NCBI GenBank assembly: GCA_963210315.1
Contig: OY723310.1
Span: forward strand, 682,001 to 746,000
Direction of reading: 5' to 3'
Source of the DNA: Rhynchopus euleeides
Lineage: Eukaryota > Euglenozoa > Diplonemea > Diplonemida > Diplonemidae
Length of the DNA stretch: 64,000 nucleotides
Shown: one piece after another, positions 12,601-24,800 of the stretch
Numbering within the stretch: the first letter of the stretch is position 1
Layout: every line of letters starts with the position of its first letter
Notes under the pieces: generated by a model
Told to the model about the DNA's origin: nothing
Seen by the model: only the letters and a program-made list of their open reading frames with translations
Databases searched by the model: none
Position numbers and translations under genes: made by a program

Positions 12601-13148
12601 AAATTTACTCAAAAGTTATCAAGAGGGGGGAAAATAAATTTACCCACCTTTTTCCTTCAGTGGTCCAAGGAGTAATGGGGGTTTTTTTCCACCATTTTTG
12701 GCGAGAGAAAAAGTATGAGGTCCGGATGCACTCAAACAATGCGAGAATGCGGTTTTTGAAGGGAAAAACCCCAGAGGGAGAGAGGGGGGCGACCCCTTCC
12801 CCACCACCCCAGAATGGGAATATTACAGGAATAGTTGTCTTTGCCTTCATATTGTCCCGAGACATAGCATCACCCACCAGGAGTCTCGGAGACGAGACAA
12901 TGCCAAAAAGGAGTGCAAAGGTGGCAGGGGAGTACTGGGCACACCTGAAGGAAGGTGCGTCACGTGCCCTCACCGGATGTCCGCCTGCTGTTGCTGCTGT
13001 GCTGCAGTGCCTCGCAACGACGGTCATTGCGTGTCACAGTCTACCACCACGCCCGACCGTGTCGTCTTCACCAGCTGCCCGAGGGTGGATGGGTAGCGAC
13101 GAGCAAGCTGCTGGATACAGTCCAGAGGGCGAAGCACACGAGCCAGCC

Positions 13149-13811
13149 CTAGCCAGGAAGGGGCATCCATGGGAGTGCCTTCCTCCCTGAGCCCGCGCAG
13201 GAGCTGGCCCAACCTGCCAGAAATGTCGTCCCTGTCACGACCCACTTCAGCACGCGACTGCCATGGAACCGAGCGGCTTGCGTCTCGTACTTTGCGGACT
13301 GCTGATCGGGCCCCTTCGCAGCACTAGACGAGGCTGTCAGCCGGTACGTCACCGTGGTCGGCTCCGCGCTAGCGATCTCCCCGGGGACCACCTCCAACAG
13401 CTCAAGCTCGTTGGGGATGCTGCTTGCCGTCTTGACCTTCTTGCCGGCACTATCGAAGCGATCGACAACCCCGAAGAGAACTTCTGCGAAGCGGCAAGCA
13501 GCGAGCTTTGAAGTGGCCTCCCCGCCGCAGGTGTTGCACTTCACCTTTTTGGTCGTGGTGAGATCCGCGAGGTCCTTCAGCCCATCCAGCGCAAATGTCT
13601 CGTCCTGTTTTGCTTCCCACGTCCTGCCGCAGCACCACCACCAACAACCCGTCTGCAAGACCCTCACAGAAGGTGCACTTTGCAATGTACGTTCGGGAAA
13701 ATGACGAGAGGTCACTCGGTGTTGGCAACGACACCGACTACGACAGCGATTTTGATTGTGACGAGGAGAACACGCAGGCTGTGCAGACTCAGGCGCAGCC
13801 TGAGTCTGCAC
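13149..13811 (-). pseudogene. Fragment resembling a ubiquitin-specific protease (C19), probably broken
   Basis: From about 13622 to 13215 the minus strand reads like the later half of a USP catalytic domain. An F-ALDGLKDLADL segment is followed by KVKCNTCGGEATSKLA (one CxxC), AEVLFGVVDRFDSAGKKVK, then TVTYRLTASSS. Usual USP landmarks before the histidine box are therefore present in order, but no GHY histidine box follows. The part just upstream is coding-like only in another frame (FSRTYIAKCTFCEG), implying a frameshift or unseen intron. The upstream end runs into a perfect 31-bp hairpin (13764-13828). There are no start, Cys box or His box. A decayed or duplicated fragment is most likely; an exon of a larger gene is the alternative. 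Confidence 0.4.
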
Positions 13812-13828
13812 AGCCTGCGTGTTCTCCT
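13764..13828. repeat. Perfect 31-bp inverted repeat with a 3-base loop
   Basis: Arms 13764-13794 and 13798-13828 are exact reverse complements separated by GCA. It sits at the 5' edge of the USP-like fragment and inside an acidic open frame on the plus strand. Confidence 0.9.
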
Positions 13829-14838
13829 GGTGATCGGTGCTGCACGACTAGAACTAGATTCGTGGTGCCGGGGAGGTGTTGGGTATGAAGACCGTTCAGA
13901 CTTTTTGATTTTTTCTAGATTCGTGGTGTGGGAGGAGGGCAGGGGGGGGTCGCAAACAACCGTCGGAAGCTGGGAAGACGGGAAACCGCGGCAAAAAAAC
14001 GGTGTGAGTGAAGGAACTCCTGGACCAAAAAAGTGGGTAAATTTGTACTATTTAGAATTGGCCAAAACCTGGAAATGGGCACTATTTAACCGGATGGCTG
14101 TCACACAGAGTTAAAAGCCCTCCGGGGAAAAAACCCCCTCCTGCTACCCTCGCGCCACACGCCTCGGGGAAGCGCATGGCAGATTTGGGAGGGGGTTATT
14201 ATGCCGGGGGCGTTCTTTTTTTGAGGGGGGGTGTATTTCACCTTGAGAATCATGCCGAAATCTTGCACAACGCTTTGCCGCCCAGACAAAAAAGATAAGG
14301 CGTTGTTTGTGCGCCAAAAACCCCCCCCCCTCCTTCCCACTTGTTTGAAGCCTCGGCCGATGTAGAGCAGATCATGGCAAGGGTTCCTTACCGAAGGGAG
14401 GACAAGCCCCACTGGGACACTGGGGGCACGCCTGTCTTTTGCCCCCGCTCTTAGCGCAGCCGCCGCCAATCGCCACACCACTGATGCCTGCCTGGTGGTA
14501 GAATGCATGAGAGAATTCACTCACCGCATGGCTCAGGGAGTAGATTGGAATTGGGGAGGGTGGAGGAAAGCCCTCCGCTTTTGTAGGGCAACCTGTTACC
14601 CCGGTGCGTTTATTGTATCTAACAAAAATAAACTAAAGGGAAATAGGACATGTCGTCGGAAAAATATAACTGACACACCTTTATTCTGCACACCCGCTTA
14701 GCAAAGAAACCCCCCCCACCCCCTCCCCCTCCCCCCCAACATGAACAGGTGTGCACAGACACACACAGCACACCACACACGGCAGTTGCGGTAACCCCCC
14801 ACTCCAACACAACACCCACACACACACACACATCTATT
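13829..14838. other. Intergenic spacer and 3' flank of the RING gene
   Basis: Non-coding, with poly(C) and CA-rich tracts. It contains one copy of the dispersed GATAAGG...TTGTTTGTGCGCC motif near 14294-14317. No gene is recognised. Confidence 0.45.
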
Positions 14839-17800
14839 TCACTTCCCCACCGCCCTGCGCGAATTGCATGCGACGCTGCATCCAATAAGGAATGCATTCA
14901 ACACAACCCATGTCACGGGGTGTGCGAGGCAAGCCGTAACACCGCACAAGGCCGACCGGAGGGAGGAGCGTGGGGGATGCTCCAGGAAGAGCTTCCCCTC
15001 CTGCCCGTCCACCACGAAGGGGTAGGCAGGCACCTCACAGCCGTCGAGATCCTGCGCACTGTCCCACGGGAGGACGGTGTAGACCCCTTTGTAGAACGGA
15101 ATCCGCACGACAGTTTGAAAATCCGGCTCGTGAACCTCGTGGGTGTGCGCCACATCCACAGCCTCCGACATCGACAGCGGGGCGTGAAGCAGCACGAGCA
15201 GCAGCAGGCGGGGGTCCTCCAAGCCAGACTTCCCTGCCCCGCGCTGCACAGCCTGGATCGCCCTCCTCCTCAACGCAGCCCGGTCGGTGCAGAGCGACAC
15301 CGCCGGCTCGGGGTGCGCCAACCCCCCGGACCACCAGTCCTCTCCCAAGCCCCCAAAGCACTCCTCCAACATCCCGAGGGCATGCGCCTGCGGGAGCTGG
15401 GAGAACCACTCCAGAGTCGACGTGCCCTCCTCCTCCTCCTCGACACCCCCCTCCACGCCAAACCCGCTGGGGCTGCTGCTGGGATGGGGGAGGGGCGGTG
15501 GCGCGGCACTTCCCCCAGCCACGCTCTCCCTGGATAGGTCCTCTTCAGTGGGGCCGCTATCCTTTGGTGGGGTCGGGGCGTGCCCCAACGCTTCGCGGTA
15601 GTCAGCGATGAGGGTCGCCCAGGCCCTCTGCAGGCGGCGGAGTATGACTGTGGTTCTCGAGAGGAGTTTCACCTTGCGGAAGCAGGAGGGGGATTTGAGG
15701 GAACCGTGCAGTGCGGAGAGGAGCGACTGCGTTATCCTCCTCTGCACATCCAAGGCCTCCACCACATGGCTCAGCGTTTCGGCGGCTGCCTCCGACAAGG
15801 GCCCCCCCCGGTGGTGCTGCTGCTGATCCGCCTCCGCTGACCCCACCCCATCCTCATCCTCATCCTCCACCCCCGAGCTGCCCGCATCTCTCACAGGGCA
15901 TTGCAGAGCCCCCCTCTCCGCGATTACAACCTTCCAATGCCGCGTCAGGTTCGTGAGGAGTGACTCCAGCAGCCTCTCCCCTACGCCCAGCTGGGGTCTC
16001 GGTGACACGGCCTGCGAGGTGTCGGTTTCAGTTGCCTGGCGCCGCTGCGTGGTGGCGGCTGCAGGGTCTAGCGGGGGGTGATCCGACGGGCTGTGCCCGG
16101 CAGTGCTTCTGGCGGGTGGGCGAGGTGTGCCGGGCCTGGCAGGCGGTGGTGGGGGCGGTGGGGGTGGTGAGGTGGCGCCGCGTCGGGAGGGGCGCTGCAG
16201 CGCGGTGGCGGTGCGTGGGGGGTCGACGAGTCGCCCCCACAGCATCTGGATGACCTGCAGGTCGTGCAGGTCTGAAAGGGCCTGCGTGTCGCTGAGGAAG
16301 TCGCGGACGTTGCGGGTGTCGGAGAGGGCGGTGACGCAGCCGGAGGCGACGTGAAACATGAGATGTGCGTTGGCCTCCTGCGCACCCTCGCGCAGGTGCA
16401 GCACCTGCTCCCGGTGCAGCAGGTCGAGGGTCTGGCACAGCACGCCGCGGATCTGCTGCTGCATGTGGTGCTGCGGCACCTCCTGCGAGTGTGGAGGGGG
16501 TGTTGGGTAATAACATCTGGTTGTTGTTTGTTCAGAGCAGAACCAGCCCCTCACACACACACGTGAATCTTTTTTATACTAGTGTAGACACACACCGATC
16601 ACTTGCTCTTGATGTGATCTCCACTGTCACACACACACACACACACAGTTGACTTTGTTGTTTCGTGTAGGTCGCACCGAGCGAGCTCTGATATCACCTC
16701 CACTGATGCTTGGGGTGAGTTGATGCTCTCCCGCACGGTAACCTTGTTGTATAGTGTAGGCCGCACTCCGAGGCGAGCTCCGATGGTACCGCCTCTGTCA
16801 CACACATGCTGTTATGCGGCGATGTATACCAGGTTGCCTTGCTGCCCTCGGAACTCATGGATCTTCGGCTGGATTGTCTGGAGAAGGTTCGGCAGTGTCT
16901 CTGCATTCAACCTCTTTGAAGGGCGCGTCACGGTCTGCAGCAAGAAGAAGTGGTGGTGGTGGTGGCGGTGGTGGGCGCATGTCGGCAGAAACACTCCCAT
17001 ATTTAAATGGCATCCAAAGCCCCTCCCCCCCACAAGGCGCCGAAAGTATGCAAAAGCCTCCCAGGCCCGGCGGATCGAAGCGGTTTTGCCTTGGGAAACC
17101 GGATAAAAATATCAAGCCGACTCCAAAAACAGCAATTCGACGGCGTGCACCTCCTCCCACACCGCCCACCCCCTCCTTCATGTCACATACCACAGGCAGG
17201 GGCACAACGCCGTCAGGCGCCTGCAGGCCCATGCCCTCCCGCACGCAGTAGTGATACTGCCTCTGGAAGATCCGCACCTGTGGGAGGGGACATTGCGTGG
17301 GTGCCAACGGGGTGCGTGTGCAAGCATCAAGACACCCACCACACCACACCACACCACCCCCAACACACAGCAACGCCAAACACCAAACACCCCACCCCCC
17401 ACCCCACGCAGCCACGGCGCATACCTGCATGACCTGCTTCATGAGGCTGAGGAGCTCCTTCCTTTCAGCCTCTATCGCACGCTCCTTCGCTGCCAGGTCG
17501 GGGCTGGGGGGGCCACCCCAATACTTCCACGACACCTGCGCATACAGGTCCTCAAGCGACGTGAGGATGTCAATCTGCGTCTGATGGCAGTACCCCAACA
17601 CCACCAGCACCTCGCTGTGCAGCGCGGCATCGGCAGCGCTGGATGCCGCAGCCGTGCCGAACGACGACGACGCCCCCACGCCCTGCCTCCGCAGGGCGCC
17701 CCCACCCGCCTCCGCCACGCCACCACCCCCACGCGAGGTGCGCTGCAGCGTCACCCGCGAGATGTCGGGCGGGTCCTCCAAGGTGCCATCGGGCAGCACG

Positions 17801-19620
17801 CGAGGCTCGAAGGAGGCCACAAGATGCGCCACAACCTCAGCACCACCTCCACCCCCACCACCCAACACCACAGCCTCCGGCACCCGCGCCACGGCGAAGG
17901 TGTCCCAGCTGTCTGTGGGGGGCAGGTCGAGGGTCACGGGAGGTGCGGCACCCCCGCCGCGCCTCCTCTGCACGACGGAGAGCGACAGGCGCGAGCCCTC
18001 AGGGCTGCTGTACCACAGCTCGATGGAGTGGGCCCCGGGAGAAGCGGGGGACATAGGGAAGGAGGCCGTCCCGCCGGCGCAGAGGCGTGTGACGACACTC
18101 CCGTTCCCAGGGGCGGCCTGGGCGAAGCGGAGGGTGGGGCCGGAGTGGAGGAGAGCGGCGTCAGGCGAGACGTGCACCGGATCCACCGCACGCTGCCACC
18201 GCTGGAAAGCTTCGTGCTGCGCAGCGAGGAGGGTCTGAACGGAGGAGTCGGCGGAGGCGAAGAGCTGCTGCTCTCTCTCGGAGAGGCTGTCTAGGGCTGC
18301 TTCCGACTTTCCGACGAGGTCGAGGTGGCGGCCCATCTCCTTGCGGAGCTGCCGGAGGACTGCAGGGGAGACTGTCGAACCGCCTGGAGTTGACTGGTGG
18401 AGCCCCTCCAGTGTTGCGAGGAGTCGGATTTTGCGGGAGAGAGGGGAGCAGAGGTGGCGGTGGAGGCTGAGGAGCGCGTCGAGGAGGGCAGCGCAGTCGT
18501 TGCTCAGGCCGCCGTCCCACCGCTGGAGGTCGTGGACCTCGGCGCTTGCGGCGCGGATCGCGGCGGCGCAGGGGGAGGTGCTGAGGAATTCACCCAACAC
18601 CTCAAACAGCCGGATCTGACGAAGCTTCACATCCTGCAATTTACACAGCGTCTCCAGCTGGGATGATGTGAGCGGATCCGCACCTCCCCTCTGCACGGCA
18701 TCCGTCAGCAGCCTCGGGTTGTCCACCGCGGATATGGGAGAACCCGATGACGCGCTGTCGCTGCTGCTGCTGCTGGTCTCCCCCAAAGCCCCCTCCGTTT
18801 GCCGAGAGGAGGCTCCAGGAGCCAGGAGGGTATCATCGAGGAGCGCAAGCGACGTGGTTGTGGATGTGCATTCAGCGATGCCTCCGATCTTCAGCTTCGA
18901 GGCGACTCTGAGGAGGTGGCATGGGGCCTGGACCCTTTGGAGGGATTTGACCCGGACCCGGGACTCCGGGATCCCGCAGCTGATGCTGACCGACTTGCGG
19001 AGGCATTTCTCGGCTTCGCCGAGGCCCAGGACAAAGGGGTAGATGCGTTGCTGAACCCCGCAGAAAAAAGAGTGAGCGTCGCCTGCCCCGCAGGGCTTGC
19101 ACATCACGGTGGTGCACTTTTCGCAGAAGGAGTGGGTGCAGGACTCGGCAGAGCAGATGTCACACATCTGGGCCTCGCCGTTCGCCTTAAGCCTCCGGTA
19201 TGTCTTCTCGCGGGAGGCACGGCACATATTGGATATGATAGGGCTTTTCGGAAGAGATCGTATGTCAGGTACCTCTGTTGTCCCGCAGTTGTAAGGGCAT
19301 TTGATGGTGACAATCGAAGACCCCGCTGCGCCAGCGGCATGTGTGAGTGAGGCGTAGTCGTAAGCAGGAGAGGCGGGTGAGGTAGATTCGTCGTCTGAGC
19401 TGATGGGGTCGATGCCGAAGCTATCCGATCCATCGGTGTTCCCGCCGTGCGGTGTCGCGGCGACCTTCGCCCTGTCGCTGCTCATGTCGATACAGCGGAG
19501 GCAGAAGCAGTGCTGGCAGGCGAGCACGCGTGGGTCGGTCATCACGGCTCGGCATATGGCACATTCCAGCTCAAGCTCCAGGGCTTCGCCCAGGGCATCC
19601 CCTTCGCTGCTGGTGCCCAT
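14839..19620 (-). CDS. RING/B-box (TRIM-like) protein, probable E3 ubiquitin ligase
   Basis: Four exons join in phase 0: 19620-17425, 17277-17191, 16934-16830 and 16482-14839, giving 4,032 nt or 1,343 residues. Donors are GTATGC, GTATGT and GTATAC; acceptors are CAG. The N-terminus carries a C3HC4 RING with C20, C23, C35, H37, C40 and C43. Its last cysteine pair (CPYNC, 108-112) is displaced by a 60-residue serine-rich insert. A B-box-like segment follows at about 147-185 (MCDICSAESCTHSFCEKC). The middle has helical stretches (around KERAIEAERKELLSLMKQVM and LQTIQPKIHEFRGQ), with a proline-rich linker later. The extreme C-terminus is hydrophobic (HPVTWVVLNAFLIGC), possibly a tail anchor. RING proteins recruit E2 enzymes; the B-box places it near the TRIM family. 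The substrate is unknown. The last exon's 3' end is the least certain part. Confidence 0.8.
16563..16785. repeat. Three ~85-bp units carrying the CGCACCGAGCGAGCTC motif, in intron 3 of the RING gene
   Basis: Three degenerate units start near 16563, 16648 and 16736, each T-rich, then GTGTAG, then a CGCAC...GAGCTC-like block, with CA repeats between them. They lie between exons 3 and 4 of the RING gene, and a fourth relative lies at 3795-3842. Confidence 0.6.
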
Positions 19621-20430
19621 GCCACACCCGCTCCAGGGGGAGGGGGGTGGTGGGGTGGTGTTTGCACTCAGGGGGGAAGGGGAAGGGGCAAAAATCTAAA
19701 TCTGAACACGCACACCCCACTGCCCCGCGGTGAGGGGGTGGAGGAGGTGTTGGTTGTGCGTGGTGTGTATGTCTGTGGTTGTGTTGTGTGGTGGTGGGGG
19801 TGGTGTGTTGAAGCCAGTATTCAGGCGGTGTCTGGCTAGCGCAACCTTTCTCGACAGAAGCACCTCCCCTCATCCGTCCGTGGCGTGTGCGTGTGTGGGA
19901 TAAAAACTCATCAATAGATGCGTGAGAGGGTCGCCAGAGGGAGACACGGGCAGATTCATATCAGGAGCAGAGGGAGGGGAATCTGCACCGCGATCTGATC
20001 GAACCCAACCCCGCTGTAAAAACCTGTTGCAGTATAAACGGCAATAAAGCGATGCACAGGCGGGGAGGGGGCGGGGGGGCACCGACAGGCTCGGGTACAC
20101 AGCAATACTCTCTAGATATCCGCAAGATTGGGGGGCGGAATAGTGTTGGAATTAGAGTGATCTGGAGGATGGCAGGCAGCCTTGTCGGCTGGGAAGCTGC
20201 CATGGGCTTATGCTACTCGAGGACAAACAGCTGAATCGGGGGGGGGGTGGGGGTGGGGGGTGGGGGGTTAAGCTTGCTTGCAAAGACTGCTGGCAGGAGA
20301 CGAAAGGCTTTCCAACAATGTGCACTTGCCAGGGGAGAATGCAATGATAGGGGATGTGTGAGGAATTTTCACGTCAGTTTTACATGACAAACTCCACTTG
20401 TAAGGGCCTCAGTGCAATGTAAATACAAAA
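19621..20430. other. Intergenic spacer upstream of the RING gene
   Basis: GT-rich and G-rich low-complexity sequence without a convincing gene. It should include the trans-splice acceptor region of the RING gene (an AG lies about 10 bases before its ATG) and, farther off, the left flank of the hAT-like element. Confidence 0.4.
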
Positions 20431-20438
20431 GCAAGGAT

Positions 20439-21246
20439 CAGGGCTAATCCTAAATCCGGGGGGGGTCGGGGCCAAAATCCAGTTTTGGGTGTCAAAAAAA
20501 CGCGCTAAACAGGGATCCCTGTTTGTGGGTGGTTTTCATGGAGGGGCACACCCACGGTGTCCAGAAAATGTGCGTTTTTGGACTGTTCCGCTCTCGCTCT
20601 CGTCACGCCTCCGTCGATGCACCACTCAAAGGCAAAGGTTTTGACGGGGAGGCGCTGCGGCTCGGGTACATCTGCGCACCTTTCGTATAGCCCCAGACGG
20701 ACCGGGATAGAGGAACACTGCAGGCTTGTTGCATGTGACTCGAAAGGACTTGGGTCCTGGACAGGCATACGCCACGGGGGGGTCTGGGGGGCGGAGCCCC
20801 CCAGCCGCCGGAGGCCACGGTAGTGAGCGTCTGTATGTTACCTGCAAGAAAACCTGGTTTGGCTAACCCGTGTAGCGGGTTTGGCTGGGAATAAACAGGA
20901 AAAGGGGCGGGTGTCCAGAGGATTCATCATAAAGACGTCATCCCCCACGAGAAACACCTGGTCCACCCATTTTCCCATAAATAGGCCTCGACCTCACTCC
21001 TCGCTGGGAGACCGCACCTCCAGTTTTTCGGACTTTTTCTGGTCGCAGTGTAACGATTCGCGACAGCGGTTTCCACGAGTATGTTTTTTCCCACACAGGC
21101 CCAAAAAATTCACCCGTTCCTGCATGGAGCTCCGGGGAGTGGTAAAAAAAACGCGCCAAACAGAGGTAAAAAAAACGCGCTAAACAGGGGAGAAATCTGG
21201 GAATTCCTGACCCCCGGGTTTGGGTATGAAGTTAGGATTAGCCCTG
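20439..21246. mobile_element. Non-autonomous hAT-like DNA transposon with 8-bp target duplication
   Basis: The element is 808 bp. Its ends are exact inverted repeats of 15 bp (CAGGGCTAATCCTAA). It is flanked on both sides by GCAAGGAT (20431-20438 and 21247-21254), a perfect 8-bp target-site duplication. CAGGG ends plus 8-bp duplication are the hallmark of the hAT superfamily. Subterminal blocks reading AAAACGCGCTAAACAGG occur once at the left and twice at the right. There is no transposase frame, so it would depend on an enzyme supplied in trans. Confidence 0.88.
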
Positions 21247-21254
21247 GCAAGGAT

Positions 21255-21867
21255 ACAATCGCACATTTTTTTTTTTGCGCTCACAAAGCGCCTTATTATC
21301 CGTTCGTGTTGCAGTTTGGGATAGCGAACTGGCATCGTCGTGACTCCCAGAATACAGACACAGCGTGCGAACAGAGCACACTACGTCCTTTCTATTCCTG
21401 ACATTTCGTTTGATGCCTGGGGAAGACTTGTCTCTCGAGAAACTATAAAAACGTATGTGATCTTGTGTCGGTGTGAATACGATCCGCGCCTGCTGGCCTG
21501 ATGAAGGCGGGTGGACGGCGCATGGCTGGACTTGCCTGGCTACTTTGTTATAGGTCTTGCTCCAGCCAACTCTCTTGGATACAATTATGGTGGTTTGTTC
21601 TTTCGCCACCTCACAGCAGGAATGCCTGTCAGGCAGCGGCTCCCAGATTTCTATTAATTTTCATTATCCACTTCACCCCGTTTGTTGCGGGTGCATGATT
21701 CGAACTTGCTCACCGACAGAGCAGACACACATCACAGCCACCCACTTCTGGGTACGTGCGAGCCCTACTCGTGGCAAGCCCGCCCAATCCCTGCCACGGC
21801 CCAACACAAATGTTTGAAAACAAACCCCGCCCTTCAGACACCCCATCCCCGCTGTGCACCATCCGCC
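21255..21867. other. Spacer between the hAT-like element and the 3' end of the TM9SF gene
   Basis: No gene or clear repeat seen. It should contain the 3' UTR of the TM9SF gene. Confidence 0.4.
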
Positions 21868-24800
21868 TCAGGAGCCCTTCTTCTCCTGGGTGCCGTAGAT
21901 GATGCGGAGGAAAGAGAAGGATGCGAAGAAACTAGCCGTGCCCACCGCGAGGGCACACATGGTCGAAAGGAGGATCATGCACGAGAAGTACAGAACGGCA
22001 CCCGTGCTGCGCGTGACATGGAGAGAAGAGTTGTAGAAATTTGCCGCAAAGAGGGCGAAGTACAGCCCGGTCGCACCCCCGAAGAAAAACGACCGCCACC
22101 ACCAGTTATAATTCTCACGGCAGAGCAGGACAAACGTCGCCACCGCGGACGACAGCGACGCTGTTGCTATGCACATCACGGAAGATAGCGTGACGTGCCC
22201 CAGCACATGGAAGGCCTTCCCCTGCCACACGCCCCTCAGGCAATAGTCGAGGTCGGAGTGCATGGCCTGGTAGGGCAGCAGCCCGACCAACAGCGTGATG
22301 AGGGTGGCGGAGATGGGCAGCGGTGGGATGCGGCGTGGCACGTCGCTGGCAGGTGTGGGCACAGCCCATACGGGCTGGCGGTAGCCGACCAGGCCCCCGA
22401 GAAGCACGAGGGGCACAGAGATGGCGGCCCTGTAGGGGGAGGTGGTGTCGGTGGTAAAAAGGCAACAAAGATAAGGCTCTTGTTTGTGCGCCAAATCCAG
22501 GCAAAACAAAAGCAACTCCGCAGCCTGATGAGGATGTTGTATTTGTTGCCCAAGCGCTGCCTACTATCTTTTTGACACTGACACGAGCCCTGTTGCAGTA
22601 GAAAACATGAACTCAGTTGCAACTCCGGCGTCGCAACCACGCGCTGCACAGGAAATGGAAAAACGCTGCTTCAGATATACCGCGAGGGTGCCAAAACCTT
22701 CCACCCCAGCCCCTGGGCACACCTCCCTTCGCCTGGCACATACCATACGAACAGCATCCCACCGATGACCGAAAACGTGCTGGATGCTGTGTCGGGTAAA
22801 TTTTTCATCCCCTGAACCAGGGCAACCAGGGCGTACACCACGAAGGCAACCGCCGGCAGGCACACAGCGACGCAGGCGATGGTCCCCCAATGACGCTGTC
22901 CTGTAGTCGAGCTGAGGCGCGCTGCGACGTATCCTCCAAACACACCGACAACCTGGTACACCACCACGCCCACCGTCAGCACTGCACCTCTGTGGGAGGG
23001 TGTAGGCATATACATGGCACACGCAGCACATGGGCTGTGATGGTATCGGCTTCCCCTCACCCCCCCCCCCCCCTAGGGGGGGTCAAATGGGGGTGACAAA
23101 CACGATTTTTCAAAAAACCGGCGCAGAGGCCCCAAAGCCCCCGTAAACCCTCCAAACCCCCCCAGATCGGTCCGGAAACCCATCGAACCCCACTTTTCCA
23201 CCATTCCGGGCACCTCAGGTGCCCGAATTGGGGTACCTAAATTTTGTGCCACCGTTTGGTACCGTACAGTGCCACTGTGTGGGAGGTTGGAAAAGAAAAT
23301 GCCCCAACACACCACATCTGAGGGTTGCAATGCATGTTGCTTGCCAACCACGTCATCCGGTGGGTGTCAGGCGCTATGTAGGTGGCATTAGCCAGGTCTT
23401 CGATGTGTTCTGGCTTGTATATATACCTCCCTGCCTGCGGCACAGGCACTGCCTTTGTCCCCCACACCAGCCACAGAGAGCGTATTGTACTCGGTCCACG
23501 GTTGCTGATTCATTGTGATGCGTTGTATCCTCGAGTGAACGTCACACACTAGTGGCACCACCACCCGCCATCCGAGAGCTGTATTGACTTTGCGCGCTTC
23601 CGTTGTATTCACCTCGCCACGCATATTGCACCGTTCAGTACCAGTGCTCTTGGGCCAGGCAAAGTAGACCGCAGCAACTACCAATTCTGGCACAATGGGT
23701 ACCACGACAGCGCACTTCATGTGTTCCCGGAATGTACAGCTCGTGTTGCAACAGTCGTTGTCAACACATCCCGGTTGTGGAGCACTGCTGCACAGGAATC
23801 ACACGACCATCTGGACTGTTCCGTACCTACAGGCAGCCTCCCGGTGCATGGTGGCAGGGAGGTATATATACAAGCCAGAACACATCGAAGACCTGGCTAA
23901 TGCCACCTACATAGCGCCTGACACCCACCGGATGACGTGGTTGGCAAGCAACATGCATTGCAACCCTCAGATGTGGTGTGTTGGGGCATTTTCTTTTCCA
24001 ACCTCCCACACAGTGGCACTGTACGGTACCAAACGGTGGCACAAAATTTAGGTACCCCAATTCGGGCACCTGAGGTGCCCGGAATGGTGGAAAAGTGGGG
24101 TTCGATGGGTTTCCGGACCGATCTGGGGGGGTTTGGAGGGTTTACGGGGGCTTTGGGGCCTCTGCGCCGGTTTTTTGAAAAATCGTGTTTGTCCACGTAA
24201 AAGGGTGGCATTTGACCCCCCCTACCCCCCCCCCCTCTGTGGCTGTTCTGGCCATCGTGCTACTCACGGCGGCGGTGGATGTGGCGCACAAAAGAAACAG
24301 AAGAGAGTGTGGTTTTGTGCGTCAAATCCGGGTGAACAGAACCTGACGTGGCTTGCTTGATGAAGGTTGGTGTGAATGCGCACCCACAGTCACAGCAAAC
24401 AAGGCAAAGGTGGATTTGCGGCTGCCAACCCAAAGCACAGCCCTGTAACCGTGGAAATGAACCCCATGGCCAGCAACACACCTCCGGGCAGACGAGAGGT
24501 ACCCAACAGTACCCAGAAGCAGAGTGATGGATCCTGCCGCCAGCAGCTGCGTTCCTGTCCCAACCAGAACCGCGAGGGCAGGTACGAAGGGTGGTGGGCG
24601 AAACACGTCTGCGTGGCACAGCTTCCACTGCGACATGTCCTGGTCTTCGAGATCGCCCTTCAATATGCGGACCAGGATGACGAGCATCATGCAGCACAGC
24701 CCCGCCAGCACGATGCCAGTGTTGGTCACCCCAGCCCAGTGCCTCCGCAAGTCGCTTGGGGGGAGATGGTAGTTCGCCTGCAGCCGATCCATCCTGTGGT

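Noticed and set aside
12603..14055. Possible 1.4-kb transposon around the USP-like fragment, with AAATTTACCCAC and its inverse at the two ends
   Set aside because: Only about 15-20 bases match and flanks show no target duplication; too weak to call.
21680..21720. tRNA-like T-arm (TTCGAA) on the minus strand
   Set aside because: The T stem does not pair and no acceptor or anticodon arms can be drawn.
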